From NCBI RefSeq assembly GCF_003935375.1, contig NZ_RHQM01000018.1:1-64000 (forward strand): DNA of 64,000 nt, read 5' to 3'. The notes below the pieces were generated by a model. The model was not told the origin of the DNA and ran no database searches. It saw only the letters and a list, made by a program, of their open reading frames with translations. How positions within the stretch are numbered: the first letter of the stretch is position 1; each line of letters begins with the position of its first letter. Both the position numbers and the translations under genes were made by a program. This document shows, in pieces, positions 1-6,749 of the stretch. This DNA is from Stutzerimonas xanthomarina. GTDB taxonomy: Bacteria > Pseudomonadota > Gammaproteobacteria > Pseudomonadales > Pseudomonadaceae.

Positions 1-3
1 CAA

Positions 4-495
4 ATGGTCACCCTAGAGGTTCGACAATTGATCTTTGAGCAAGTCGTTTTATTGATTGCCACTGGTTTCGGGCTGGGATCATTGCCCTGGATGCCCGGAA
101 CGTTCGGATCACTGCTTGGCATACCACTGGCGTGGTGGCTCTGGGGGCGGCCGCAGGCAAAGCAACTGCTGTTCATCTCTGCGCTGCTGGTGGTCGGCGT
201 TCCGCTGTGTCACTGGGCCTCGCGTTTGCTTGGAGGCGGTGATGCCGCTCAGATCGTTGCCGACGAGTATCTCGCTTTTCCACTCGTATTTTTGGGGCTG
301 GCCACAGCCCATCGATGGTGGTTACTCGGTGCCGGATTCGCACTATATAGGCTTTTCGATATCACCAAGCCGCCGCCCATAGGATTCGTCGAAACGATTG
401 GTGGAGGCTTGGGTATCGCATTGGATGACGTGCTGGCCGCGCTGTTAGCTTGGCTCGCATTGCGTGGGGCCCGAACGCTTTGGTTGCGCGTGTAG
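4..495 (+). CDS. pgpA: Phosphatidylglycerophosphatase A
   Basis: The protein (163 aa) should dephosphorylate phosphatidylglycerol phosphate to phosphatidylglycerol at the inner membrane. Family signatures seen: FGLGSLPWMPGTFGSL at residues 22-38, the acidic VADEYLAFP at 85-93, RLFDITKPPPIG at 116-127 and GGGLGIALDDVLA at 133-145. Hydrophobic stretches fit the usual small membrane enzyme. In proteobacteria pgpA commonly follows thiL, which would lie just left of this window. The ATG sits three bases from the window edge, so an upstream start cannot be excluded. The N-terminus before the first motif is short but close to the family norm. Confidence 0.93.
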   Translation: MVTLEVRQLIFEQVVLLIATGFGLGSLPWMPGTFGSLLGIPLAWWLWGRPQAKQLLFISALLVVGVPLCHWASRLLGGGDAAQIVADEYLAFPLVFLGLATAHRWWLLGAGFALYRLFDITKPPPIGFVETIGGGLGIALDDVLAALLAWLALRGARTLWLRV

Positions 496-669
496 CGCCG
501 GTCGATCACCACGAGGCGGCGCAGCTAAGGCCCGCCAGGCAGTACGACCTGGCAGGAGCTCGGCGCAGCAGAAACGATGATGCGCCGGAAGCGCCAACGG
601 TAGCTACCGCCCGTTGTGCCTGCCCTGATTCAGGATGCGGGGCGCCGCCTAGCCTGGCCCCCTACTCGC

Positions 670-697
670 GGCGTGATCGTCAGCTGCCGATCACGCC
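670..697. terminator. Perfect 10-bp inverted repeat across the phoX stop codon
   Basis: GGCGTGATCG (670-679) and CGATCACGCC (688-697) form a perfect 10-bp stem with an 8-base loop. The stem lies over the TGA of the phosphatase gene, at the end of a six-gene minus-strand block. No T tract follows on either strand, so it may act as an RNA-stabilising 3' hairpin or a weak terminator. The stem is seen directly; its function is inferred. Confidence 0.45.
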
Positions 698-2641
698 ACC
701 ATCGTCCTTGGTGATCAGCACGGTGGACGAGCGCGGACGTGATTGGCCGTCGCTGGCCGGAAAGCTCAGCCCCGGGTGCTGCACGTTGATCCACATGGCG
801 CGATGGTCCGGGCTCCAGGTGATACCGGTGATCTCGCAACCCCGTGGCCCGACCAGGAAACGCCGCACCTCGCGCGTTTCCGGATCGGCGCAAAGCAGCT
901 GATTGGTGCCCATGGCCTGCATCGCCGATTCGTCATCGTCGAAATCGGTTTCGATCCACAAGCGCCCGTCACGATCGAAGGCCAGCCCGTCCGGCGAGGA
1001 AAAGCAGTCGCCGTCGATGGTGCCGATCAGGTTGGCGGCAACCGGCTGGCCCTGGGCATCGCGCGAACCGCGGCGCTCGCCGGCGAGCAGAAAGACTTCC
1101 CACTGGAAGCGCGTGGCGGTCGGGTCGCGGCCCTCTTCCTGCCAGCGCAGGATCTGCCCGTGCAGGTTGTTCGGTCGCGGATTGGCCTTGTCCAGCGGCT
1201 GCTTGGTGCCGCGCGCGTCATTGTTGGTCAGGGTGACGTAGACCTCGCGGGTATAGGGATGCACTGCGACCCACTCCGGCCGGTCCATCGGCGTCGCGCC
1301 GGCGCGGTCGGCGGCGGCGCGGGCGTTGAGCAGCACCTCTGCCTGGCTGGGGAAGCCGTTTTCCGCGGTCAGGCCATGCTCGCCGTGCACCAGCGCCAGC
1401 CACTGGCCACTGCCGTCAGCATCGAAACGCGCGACATACAAGGTGCCCTCATCCAGCAAGCGGCGGTTGGCCGCGTCCGCACCGGGCACGAAACGGCCGC
1501 TGGGAACGAACTTGTAGACGTACTCGCCCTTGGTGTCGTCGCCCGAGTAGAACGCCATGCGCCCGTCCTCGCCCAGCGACAGCACCGAGCACTCACGGCA
1601 GTAGCGGCCGAAGGCGGTGCGCTTGACCGGCGCGCTCTGCGGGTCGAACGGATCGACCTCCACCACCCAGCCGAAACGGTGCGGCTCGTTGACGAAGCCG
1701 CCATGGGGCTGACCCGCCTTCGGCGTGGCATCGAAGCGCGGATCGACCGTGCCCCAGCCGTAAAGCTTGCTCATGCCGCTGCCGGCGATGCCGTAGCGGT
1801 TGTGCGAGACGCGTTCGGCGAGGTCGTCGGTGTCGTGGTTGACGAAGTAGTTGTGCCAGTTCTCCTCGCAGACCAGATAGGTGCCCCAGGGGGTGAAGCC
1901 GCTGGAACAGTTGTTCAGCGTGCCGAGCACCGTCTTTCCTTCCGGGTCGTCCATGGTCTGCATCGCCGCATGGCCGGCCAGCGGCCCGGCAATGGCCATC
2001 GGCGTCATGCCGGAAATGCGGCGGTTGTAGGGTGAATCCATCACCCGCCGCCATTCGCCCTGGGCATCCTTGCGCACCTCGATGACACTCAGACCATGGG
2101 CCGCCTGCTCCTTGCGCACCTGTTCCAGCGGGCGTCGGCCATCGACCACGGCGATGCCCTTTGGATGCAGCGTCGGGTTGACGTATTCGTGGTTGATAGC
2201 CAGCAGGCCGCGGCTGTCGGGCGCGTCGGGGAACGGGAAAAAATGCATGCCATCGTGGTTGTCGCCGGCCTGCCTGAGCTGGGCTTGCCAATCGTCGCTG
2301 GCATCCGGCTGCCACTCGGGTGCGTCGGCATGCACCGGATCGCCCCAGGAGAAGAACACCCGGGCGCTGTAGCCCGGCGCCACCTCGACACGGTCGAAAT
2401 GCGGGTCGAGCTGGGTCGGAATACCTTCGAAGCCGAGCAGCGAATCGCCCCGGGTCGCGGCTCGCGCGCCGGCCATCCCGCCGCCGAGAAAGGCGATGCC
2501 GGCCAGGCCGAGCCCACCCTTGAGCAGCCCGCGCCGGCGGTGATCGATCGCCTGCTGCAGCGGCATGTTGCCGCTCGGATTGACCGGTTGGTCGTCATGA
2601 GCGCCCACGCTCGCGTGAAAATCGGTGAAATCCTGATTCAT
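680..2641 (-). CDS. phoX: PhoX-family alkaline phosphatase, Tat-exported
   Basis: This 653-aa protein matches the PhoX (DUF839) family, Ca/Fe-dependent phosphomonoesterases that release phosphate outside the cytoplasm. A twin-arginine signal, RRRGLLKGG, lies at residues 35-43, followed by a hydrophobic stretch and an ARA-type cleavage site near residue 61. The family motif TYLVCEENWHNYF occurs near residue 255, and the C-terminal part holds the typical DPETREV and WSPDHRAMW segments. The ATG is preceded by AGGAA. It is the last gene of the receptor-phytase-TolQ-TolR-TonB block, 28 bp after tonB, which suits a periplasmic phosphatase finishing substrates first attacked by the phytase. The Pho-box-like site before the first gene suggests control by PhoB (inference). 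Confidence 0.9.
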   Translation of the reverse strand: MNQDFTDFHASVGAHDDQPVNPSGNMPLQQAIDHRRRGLLKGGLGLAGIAFLGGGMAGARAATRGDSLLGFEGIPTQLDPHFDRVEVAPGYSARVFFSWGDPVHADAPEWQPDASDDWQAQLRQAGDNHDGMHFFPFPDAPDSRGLLAINHEYVNPTLHPKGIAVVDGRRPLEQVRKEQAAHGLSVIEVRKDAQGEWRRVMDSPYNRRISGMTPMAIAGPLAGHAAMQTMDDPEGKTVLGTLNNCSSGFTPWGTYLVCEENWHNYFVNHDTDDLAERVSHNRYGIAGSGMSKLYGWGTVDPRFDATPKAGQPHGGFVNEPHRFGWVVEVDPFDPQSAPVKRTAFGRYCRECSVLSLGEDGRMAFYSGDDTKGEYVYKFVPSGRFVPGADAANRRLLDEGTLYVARFDADGSGQWLALVHGEHGLTAENGFPSQAEVLLNARAAADRAGATPMDRPEWVAVHPYTREVYVTLTNNDARGTKQPLDKANPRPNNLHGQILRWQEEGRDPTATRFQWEVFLLAGERRGSRDAQGQPVAANLIGTIDGDCFSSPDGLAFDRDGRLWIETDFDDDESAMQAMGTNQLLCADPETREVRRFLVGPRGCEITGITWSPDHRAMWINVQHPGLSFPASDGQSRPRSSTVLITKDDGGVIGS

Positions 2642-2669
2642 CGAAAACGGTTCCTGAGTCGTAACGGCA

Positions 2670-3500
2670 TCATTCGATGCGGTAATGGAAGGTGTTCTTT
2701 ACATCGGGCACGGCAACCGCGCGGCCTTCGACGATGCGCGGCTGGTAGCGAAAGCTCTTGGCGGCGGTAAGTGATGGGCGGATGAACAGCGGATGGCAGT
2801 CGCCGACCACTTCGGGCGAGCGCACGCGACCCTGCACATCAACCGTGTAGCTGACCGTGCAGGAACCCTGAAGCCCAGAGTCCAGCGCCCGTTGCGGGTA
2901 GACCGGCGGCTTCTTGGCAATCGGCAGGTATTGCCGGCTGGCCGCTTCGGCCGCAGCAGCCTGTCGTGCGCGCTCAGCCGCTTCCGCGCGTGCCGTTGCC
3001 TCGGCTTCGCGCGCCGCCTGCAACCGTGCCTCTTCCTGAGCCATCCGTTCCCGCTCCTGTGCCTGTTCCTGGCGGCGTTGCTCGTCGCGCTGACGCTGCT
3101 GTTCGTGCTGGCGTTCCAACTGCTCGCGCTGCTGCTTCAGCTGCTCGGCCTTGCGCTCCTCTTCGGCGCGCTTGAAGGCCAGCTCGGCCTGCTCGAGTCG
3201 CTGCTGCTGGGCGTGGGTATCGACCTGCGGCTCGCGCGGCGGCGGTTCGACCGCGGGCTCGACGGGCGGTTCGACCGACACTGCGCTCTCGGTTGGCGCC
3301 GGCGGCGGCAGGCTGATCAACTGGGTCTGCATCACCTGGGTGGCGACCGGCATTTCCAGCGCTGGCGACCAGCTGCCGAGCAACAGCGCGAACAGTCCGG
3401 CGTGCATCCCGAGGGTCAGCAATGCAGCCCCGGCCGGACCGATCCACTGTCGCGGGACAACTTCGCTGCCATGCGCGGCGGGCGTGCTGAAGGTCATCAT
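2670..3500 (-). CDS. TonB-like energy transducer with a long TolA-like coiled-coil linker
   Basis: The 276-aa protein has one N-terminal membrane segment (about residues 20-43), a Pro/Glu-rich stretch (64-92), a long charged coiled coil rich in Q, E, R and A (about 97-185), and a C-terminal TonB domain containing YPQRALDSG. Together with the TolQ- and TolR-like neighbours it should pass proton-motive energy across the periplasm to an outer-membrane receptor, most simply the one encoded in this block. The ATG shares its A with the stop of the exbD-like gene (TGATG), indicating translational coupling. The open frame extends about 80 codons upstream, but that stretch is antisense-like Arg/Gly-rich shadow of exbD. 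The coiled-coil linker is more typical of TolA than of classical Pro/Lys TonB. Confidence 0.88.
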   Translation of the reverse strand: MMTFSTPAAHGSEVVPRQWIGPAGAALLTLGMHAGLFALLLGSWSPALEMPVATQVMQTQLISLPPPAPTESAVSVEPPVEPAVEPPPREPQVDTHAQQQRLEQAELAFKRAEEERKAEQLKQQREQLERQHEQQRQRDEQRRQEQAQERERMAQEEARLQAAREAEATARAEAAERARQAAAAEAASRQYLPIAKKPPVYPQRALDSGLQGSCTVSYTVDVQGRVRSPEVVGDCHPLFIRPSLTAAKSFRYQPRIVEGRAVAVPDVKNTFHYRIE

Positions 3501-3961
3501 CACGGCTGCCCGGCTCCGGCCGGCGCCTCGGTGATCAGCCCCAGGTTGACCACCCCGCCGCGCTGCAGCTCGGCGATACCGGCGACCACACGACCGTAGT
3601 CCGCCGCCTCGTCGGCACGGACATAGACCTGGGTGTCGCCGCGCTCGGCGATGATCGCGCCGACCTTGGCCTGCAGCTCGGCAAGGTCGACGGCGCTGTC
3701 GGTCTGGTTGTCGATGTCCAGCTCGCTGCCCAGGTTCCAATAGAAGCCGCCATCGGCCTTTACCGAGAGCGTGAGGATCTGCCGCTCGTTCTCCACCGGC
3801 AGCGCTTCGGCTGCGACCTTGGGTAGCTCGATCTTGACGCCCTGCACCAGCATCGGCGCGGTGACCATGAAGATCACCAGCAGCACCAGCATCACGTCGA
3901 TGTAGGGCACCACGTTCATTTCCGCCTTGGGCCCGTGTTTGTGCTGTGGTTTGACCAGCAT
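3500..3961 (-). CDS. ExbD/TolR-family biopolymer transport protein
   Basis: This 153-aa protein has a short cytoplasmic N-terminus, one membrane helix (about 20-37) with the proton-channel aspartate in VVPYIDVMLVLLVIF (Asp22), and a periplasmic domain. MNVVPYID and VTAPMLVQGVKIELPK are closer to TolR than to classical ExbD. It should form the stator with the TolQ-like product encoded 13 bp upstream and drive the TonB-like protein encoded downstream. The start was chosen at an ATG preceded by GAGGAGG at good spacing; a 40-codon upstream extension has no membrane-protein character. Confidence 0.92.
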   Translation of the reverse strand: MLVKPQHKHGPKAEMNVVPYIDVMLVLLVIFMVTAPMLVQGVKIELPKVAAEALPVENERQILTLSVKADGGFYWNLGSELDIDNQTDSAVDLAELQAKVGAIIAERGDTQVYVRADEAADYGRVVAGIAELQRGGVVNLGLITEAPAGAGQP

Positions 3962-3974
3962 GAAGGCGTCCTCC

Positions 3975-4688
3975 TCAGGCGGCTGCGGCGACGTTGGGTG
4001 AAGCGGCGTGCAGGCGCCGATGCAGGCGCGCCTGTAATTCGTTGCCGAAGGCGTAGTAACGACCGACCAGCGTCTGCCCACGGGCAGCGAAGCGGTTGTA
4101 GGCCATCACCGCGGGAATCGCCGCGAACAGGCCGATGGCCGTGGCGATCAGCGCTTCGGCGATGCCCGGCGCGACGGTCGAGAGCGTCGCCTGCTGCACC
4201 TGCGACAGGCCGAGGAAGGAGTTCATGATTCCCCACACGGTACCGAACAGGCCGATGTAGGGACTCACCGAACCCACGGTCGCGAGAAACTGCAGGCCCT
4301 TTTCCAGACGCTCCTCCTGCTCGGCGACGGCCACGTAGAGGCTGCGCTCGACACCCTGCGCCACCACATCCGGCGCGATCCCCGGCTGGCGTTGCAGCTG
4401 GGCGAACTCGCCGTAACCGGCGAGGAAGATGCGCTGCAACGCGGCCTCGTCCGGCAACGGCTGCGCCTGGCCTTCGCGATAGAGCTGGGCAAGATCGCCG
4501 CCCTGCCGGAAGCGCTGCAGAAAGCCGCGCTGCAGGCGTTCGGCGCTGCGCAACGCCACGCCGCGACGGATGATCAGGTACCAGCTCGAAACCGAGGCCA
4601 GGACCAGAATCATCATCACCGCCTGCACCACCAGGCTGGCTTCGCTGATCAGGCCCCAGATGGACATGTGCTCGAGAGTCGTTTGCAT
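3975..4688 (-). CDS. TolQ/ExbB-family proton channel protein
   Basis: The 237-aa protein has the MotA/TolQ/ExbB layout: an N-terminal helix (about 16-40), a cytoplasmic loop, and paired helices around GSVSPYIGLFGTVWGIMNSF (135-155) and ALIATAIGLFAAIPAVMAYN (about 180-200). These residues line the proton path. The spacing and the GLFGTVWGIM form resemble TolQ. It sits 69 bp after the phytase gene and 13 bp before the TolR-like gene, and its ATG follows AGGAGGAAA. It is not next to tolA, tolB or pal, so it belongs to a dedicated uptake system rather than the cell-envelope Tol complex (inference from context). Confidence 0.92.
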   Translation of the reverse strand: MQTTLEHMSIWGLISEASLVVQAVMMILVLASVSSWYLIIRRGVALRSAERLQRGFLQRFRQGGDLAQLYREGQAQPLPDEAALQRIFLAGYGEFAQLQRQPGIAPDVVAQGVERSLYVAVAEQEERLEKGLQFLATVGSVSPYIGLFGTVWGIMNSFLGLSQVQQATLSTVAPGIAEALIATAIGLFAAIPAVMAYNRFAARGQTLVGRYYAFGNELQARLHRRLHAASPNVAAAA

Positions 4689-4701
4689 GAATCGTTTCCT
4701 C

Positions 4702-4719
4702 CTGCCCCGACTGGGGCAG
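4702..4719 (-). promoter_or_regulatory. Intercistronic hairpin touching the tolQ-like ribosome binding site
   Basis: CTGCCCC (4702-4708) and GGGGCAG (4713-4719) make a perfect 7-bp stem with a 4-base loop. On the minus strand it ends exactly where AGGAGG of the TolQ-like gene begins. It could modulate translation or set mRNA ratios between phytase and the Ton genes. No T run follows. The structure is seen; the role is inferred. Confidence 0.35.
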
Positions 4720-4757
4720 CTGCTATTGGATGGCGGGTCGGTTAGCGGGCGATGACG

Positions 4758-6674
4758 TCAATCCAGGCCCAGCGCATCGGCGACCGCCGACCAGGGCAGG
4801 TACTTGTAGTTCTGCGTGCCTTCGGGCATGCGCTTGCGGCCGTCCTGCACCACCAGCATTCCGCGGTTCCAGATGCCGCCGAGGTCTGCCGAGGTGACTT
4901 CCAGCCCATCGGTCTCGGACGCGCCGTCGATGCCGCGCTCGGCGTTCAGGCCGATGCGGAAGGCGCCGCGCACGGCGTAGGGGGCCTGGGCATCGAGCAC
5001 CACGAAGCTGTCGTTGCCCTGGCTGGAAATCACCAGGTAGTCGCCGCGCTCGCCGTGGTAGATGGCCAGACCTTCGATGTCGTCGTAGACCGGCCCGCCG
5101 ACACCGATGACCTGCTCCGGCACCGCTGGCACATCGGCGCGGGCATCGACCATCCACACCGCGACGTCTTCCTCGCCGACGAACAGCCGCTCGCTGCGGT
5201 CGTCGGCCACGCAGCCCTCGGGTTGGCTGTCCAGCTTGAAGCGCCGCACCAGCTCGCCACGCGGCTGGCCGGAGCTGCCATCGAGGCGGTACTGCAGGAA
5301 GGTGCCGTCCTTGTCGTTGGCGATGGCGTAGGTAGTGCCCTGGCGATCCTGGAACATGCACAGGCCATAGATTTCGCTCAGCGGCGTGGCGACCTCGCCG
5401 ACATCGCGGAGCACCCCGCTCGCCCGGTCGATGGCGAACAGGTGCAGGCTGTTGTGATCGCGATTGCTTGCCACAGCCAGGTCCACGCGCTTGCTGCCAA
5501 GGCGGAAGCCGCTGCGCACATCGACGTTGTTCAGCCGGCCGGCGCGCAGGTCCTGCACCTGACGGCCGTCCAGGTCGTACACCACCAGCCCGCCCTTCTT
5601 GTCGGTGCCGAGCACGCGGCTCTGCGCCGGATCGCGCGGATGGACCCAGATCGCCGGATCATCGGCGGCATCACCCAGGCTCGGCACCGGGCCGGTCTCA
5701 ACTGCGGCCGGCAGGCTGACGATCGGCTCGGGCTGCGACAGCGCGGTCGGCTGCCAGTCCAAACGGGCCGACTGCAGGCCACGTTCGTCCGCCAGCAGCA
5801 GCTCGACGCCCTCAGCACTGCGGCGGGCGCTGATGCGCTCCGGTTCGTCGAAACCGTCCAGTGCGATGACCTCATCGGCTTGCCAGCCGGCTTCGTTCTG
5901 CCGGTACAGATGCAGCACCGAGGCTTCGGGATCGAGCGCCAGCAGTCCGCCCGGCACCAGCGTCATGCCCGCTGCGGCATGGGCCAGGCTGCCGAAAGGC
6001 TGGCGCAAATCGACCGGCTCGCGCTGCAACGGCGCCTCGGCGTCGGCCGGGTAACGCCAAAAGCCGACGGCCTCCTCGTTGACATAGAGCTGCCCACTGG
6101 CATCGTCCGCCTGGCAGAAGGCGCTTTGCGGCGGCAGGCTGAGCCCGCGCACCCGCCGCGCCTCACCGAGCAGGCGGCCCTGACTGCCGACCAGCCATTG
6201 CTCGCCGACGCCCTCCTCACCGAGCAGAAAGACGAAGTCGTTGCTCGCGCTGTCGCGGTACAGGCACAGCCCCTCGATGGCGAATGCGGTGCGCGGCAGG
6301 TACAGCGGCTGGCTCCAGGCACGCGCGGCATTCAGGCCGATCAGCATCGCCTGCTGGCGCTTGCGCTCGACCGTGGCGAGCAGCAGGCCCTGGCGGTCGA
6401 CGCGATGGTCCAGTCCTTCGAAGCGCCCGGCGTGGCGCGCCAGGCTGTTACCGGCGGCGTCCAGCAGCTGCAGGCCCTGGTCATCGACCTGCACACGGTC
6501 GGCGCCGGTCCAGGGGGTGTCGCCGTTTAGCAGCTGGGCGTACTCGAGGCCGGCCAGCAGCGGTTCGCTGATGTTCAGCTGGGCCGACTTCGCCGGTGTA
6601 TCTGGTTGCGTGGACTGGCAGGCCGCCAATGCGATGCACAGACCGAGCAGCATGGTTTTGGGTAATGCGTTCAT
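4758..6674 (-). CDS. Two-domain beta-propeller phytase, lipoprotein
   Basis: This 638-aa protein should release phosphate from phytate (myo-inositol hexakisphosphate). It begins with a lipoprotein signal; the lipobox is LAAC with Cys19. The C-terminal half (from about residue 305) has the beta-propeller 3-phytase signature PSLGDAADDPAIWVHP, GTDKKGGLVVYDLDG, IYGLCMFQD and a late DDIEGLAIY. The N-terminal half repeats weaker forms (for example IEGLCLYRD) and looks like the incomplete first propeller known from dual-domain phytases. The ATG chosen gives the lipoprotein signal; an upstream in-frame start gives no signal. The gene lies 75 bp after the TonB-dependent receptor. Anchoring suggests an envelope-bound enzyme acting close to that receptor (inference). 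Confidence 0.9.
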   Translation of the reverse strand: MNALPKTMLLGLCIALAACQSTQPDTPAKSAQLNISEPLLAGLEYAQLLNGDTPWTGADRVQVDDQGLQLLDAAGNSLARHAGRFEGLDHRVDRQGLLLATVERKRQQAMLIGLNAARAWSQPLYLPRTAFAIEGLCLYRDSASNDFVFLLGEEGVGEQWLVGSQGRLLGEARRVRGLSLPPQSAFCQADDASGQLYVNEEAVGFWRYPADAEAPLQREPVDLRQPFGSLAHAAAGMTLVPGGLLALDPEASVLHLYRQNEAGWQADEVIALDGFDEPERISARRSAEGVELLLADERGLQSARLDWQPTALSQPEPIVSLPAAVETGPVPSLGDAADDPAIWVHPRDPAQSRVLGTDKKGGLVVYDLDGRQVQDLRAGRLNNVDVRSGFRLGSKRVDLAVASNRDHNSLHLFAIDRASGVLRDVGEVATPLSEIYGLCMFQDRQGTTYAIANDKDGTFLQYRLDGSSGQPRGELVRRFKLDSQPEGCVADDRSERLFVGEEDVAVWMVDARADVPAVPEQVIGVGGPVYDDIEGLAIYHGERGDYLVISSQGNDSFVVLDAQAPYAVRGAFRIGLNAERGIDGASETDGLEVTSADLGGIWNRGMLVVQDGRKRMPEGTQNYKYLPWSAVADALGLD

Positions 6675-6749
6675 GGTGTATCCATTCAGGCTGCCGCCTG
6701 CCGGCGCCCGACCGAAAAGGGGAACGGCGGGCACCGGAGCGGCATGGGG

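Noticed and set aside
743..2035. A 430-codon plus-strand open frame
   Set aside because: It is antisense to phoX, rich in Arg, Ala, Gly and Val, and has no domain or ribosome binding site. High GC content produces such frames.
4752..6530. A 592-codon plus-strand open frame
   Set aside because: It lies fully antisense to the phytase, whose motifs and lipoprotein signal are clear. The composition (Gln, His, Ala, Val) is that of a shadow frame.
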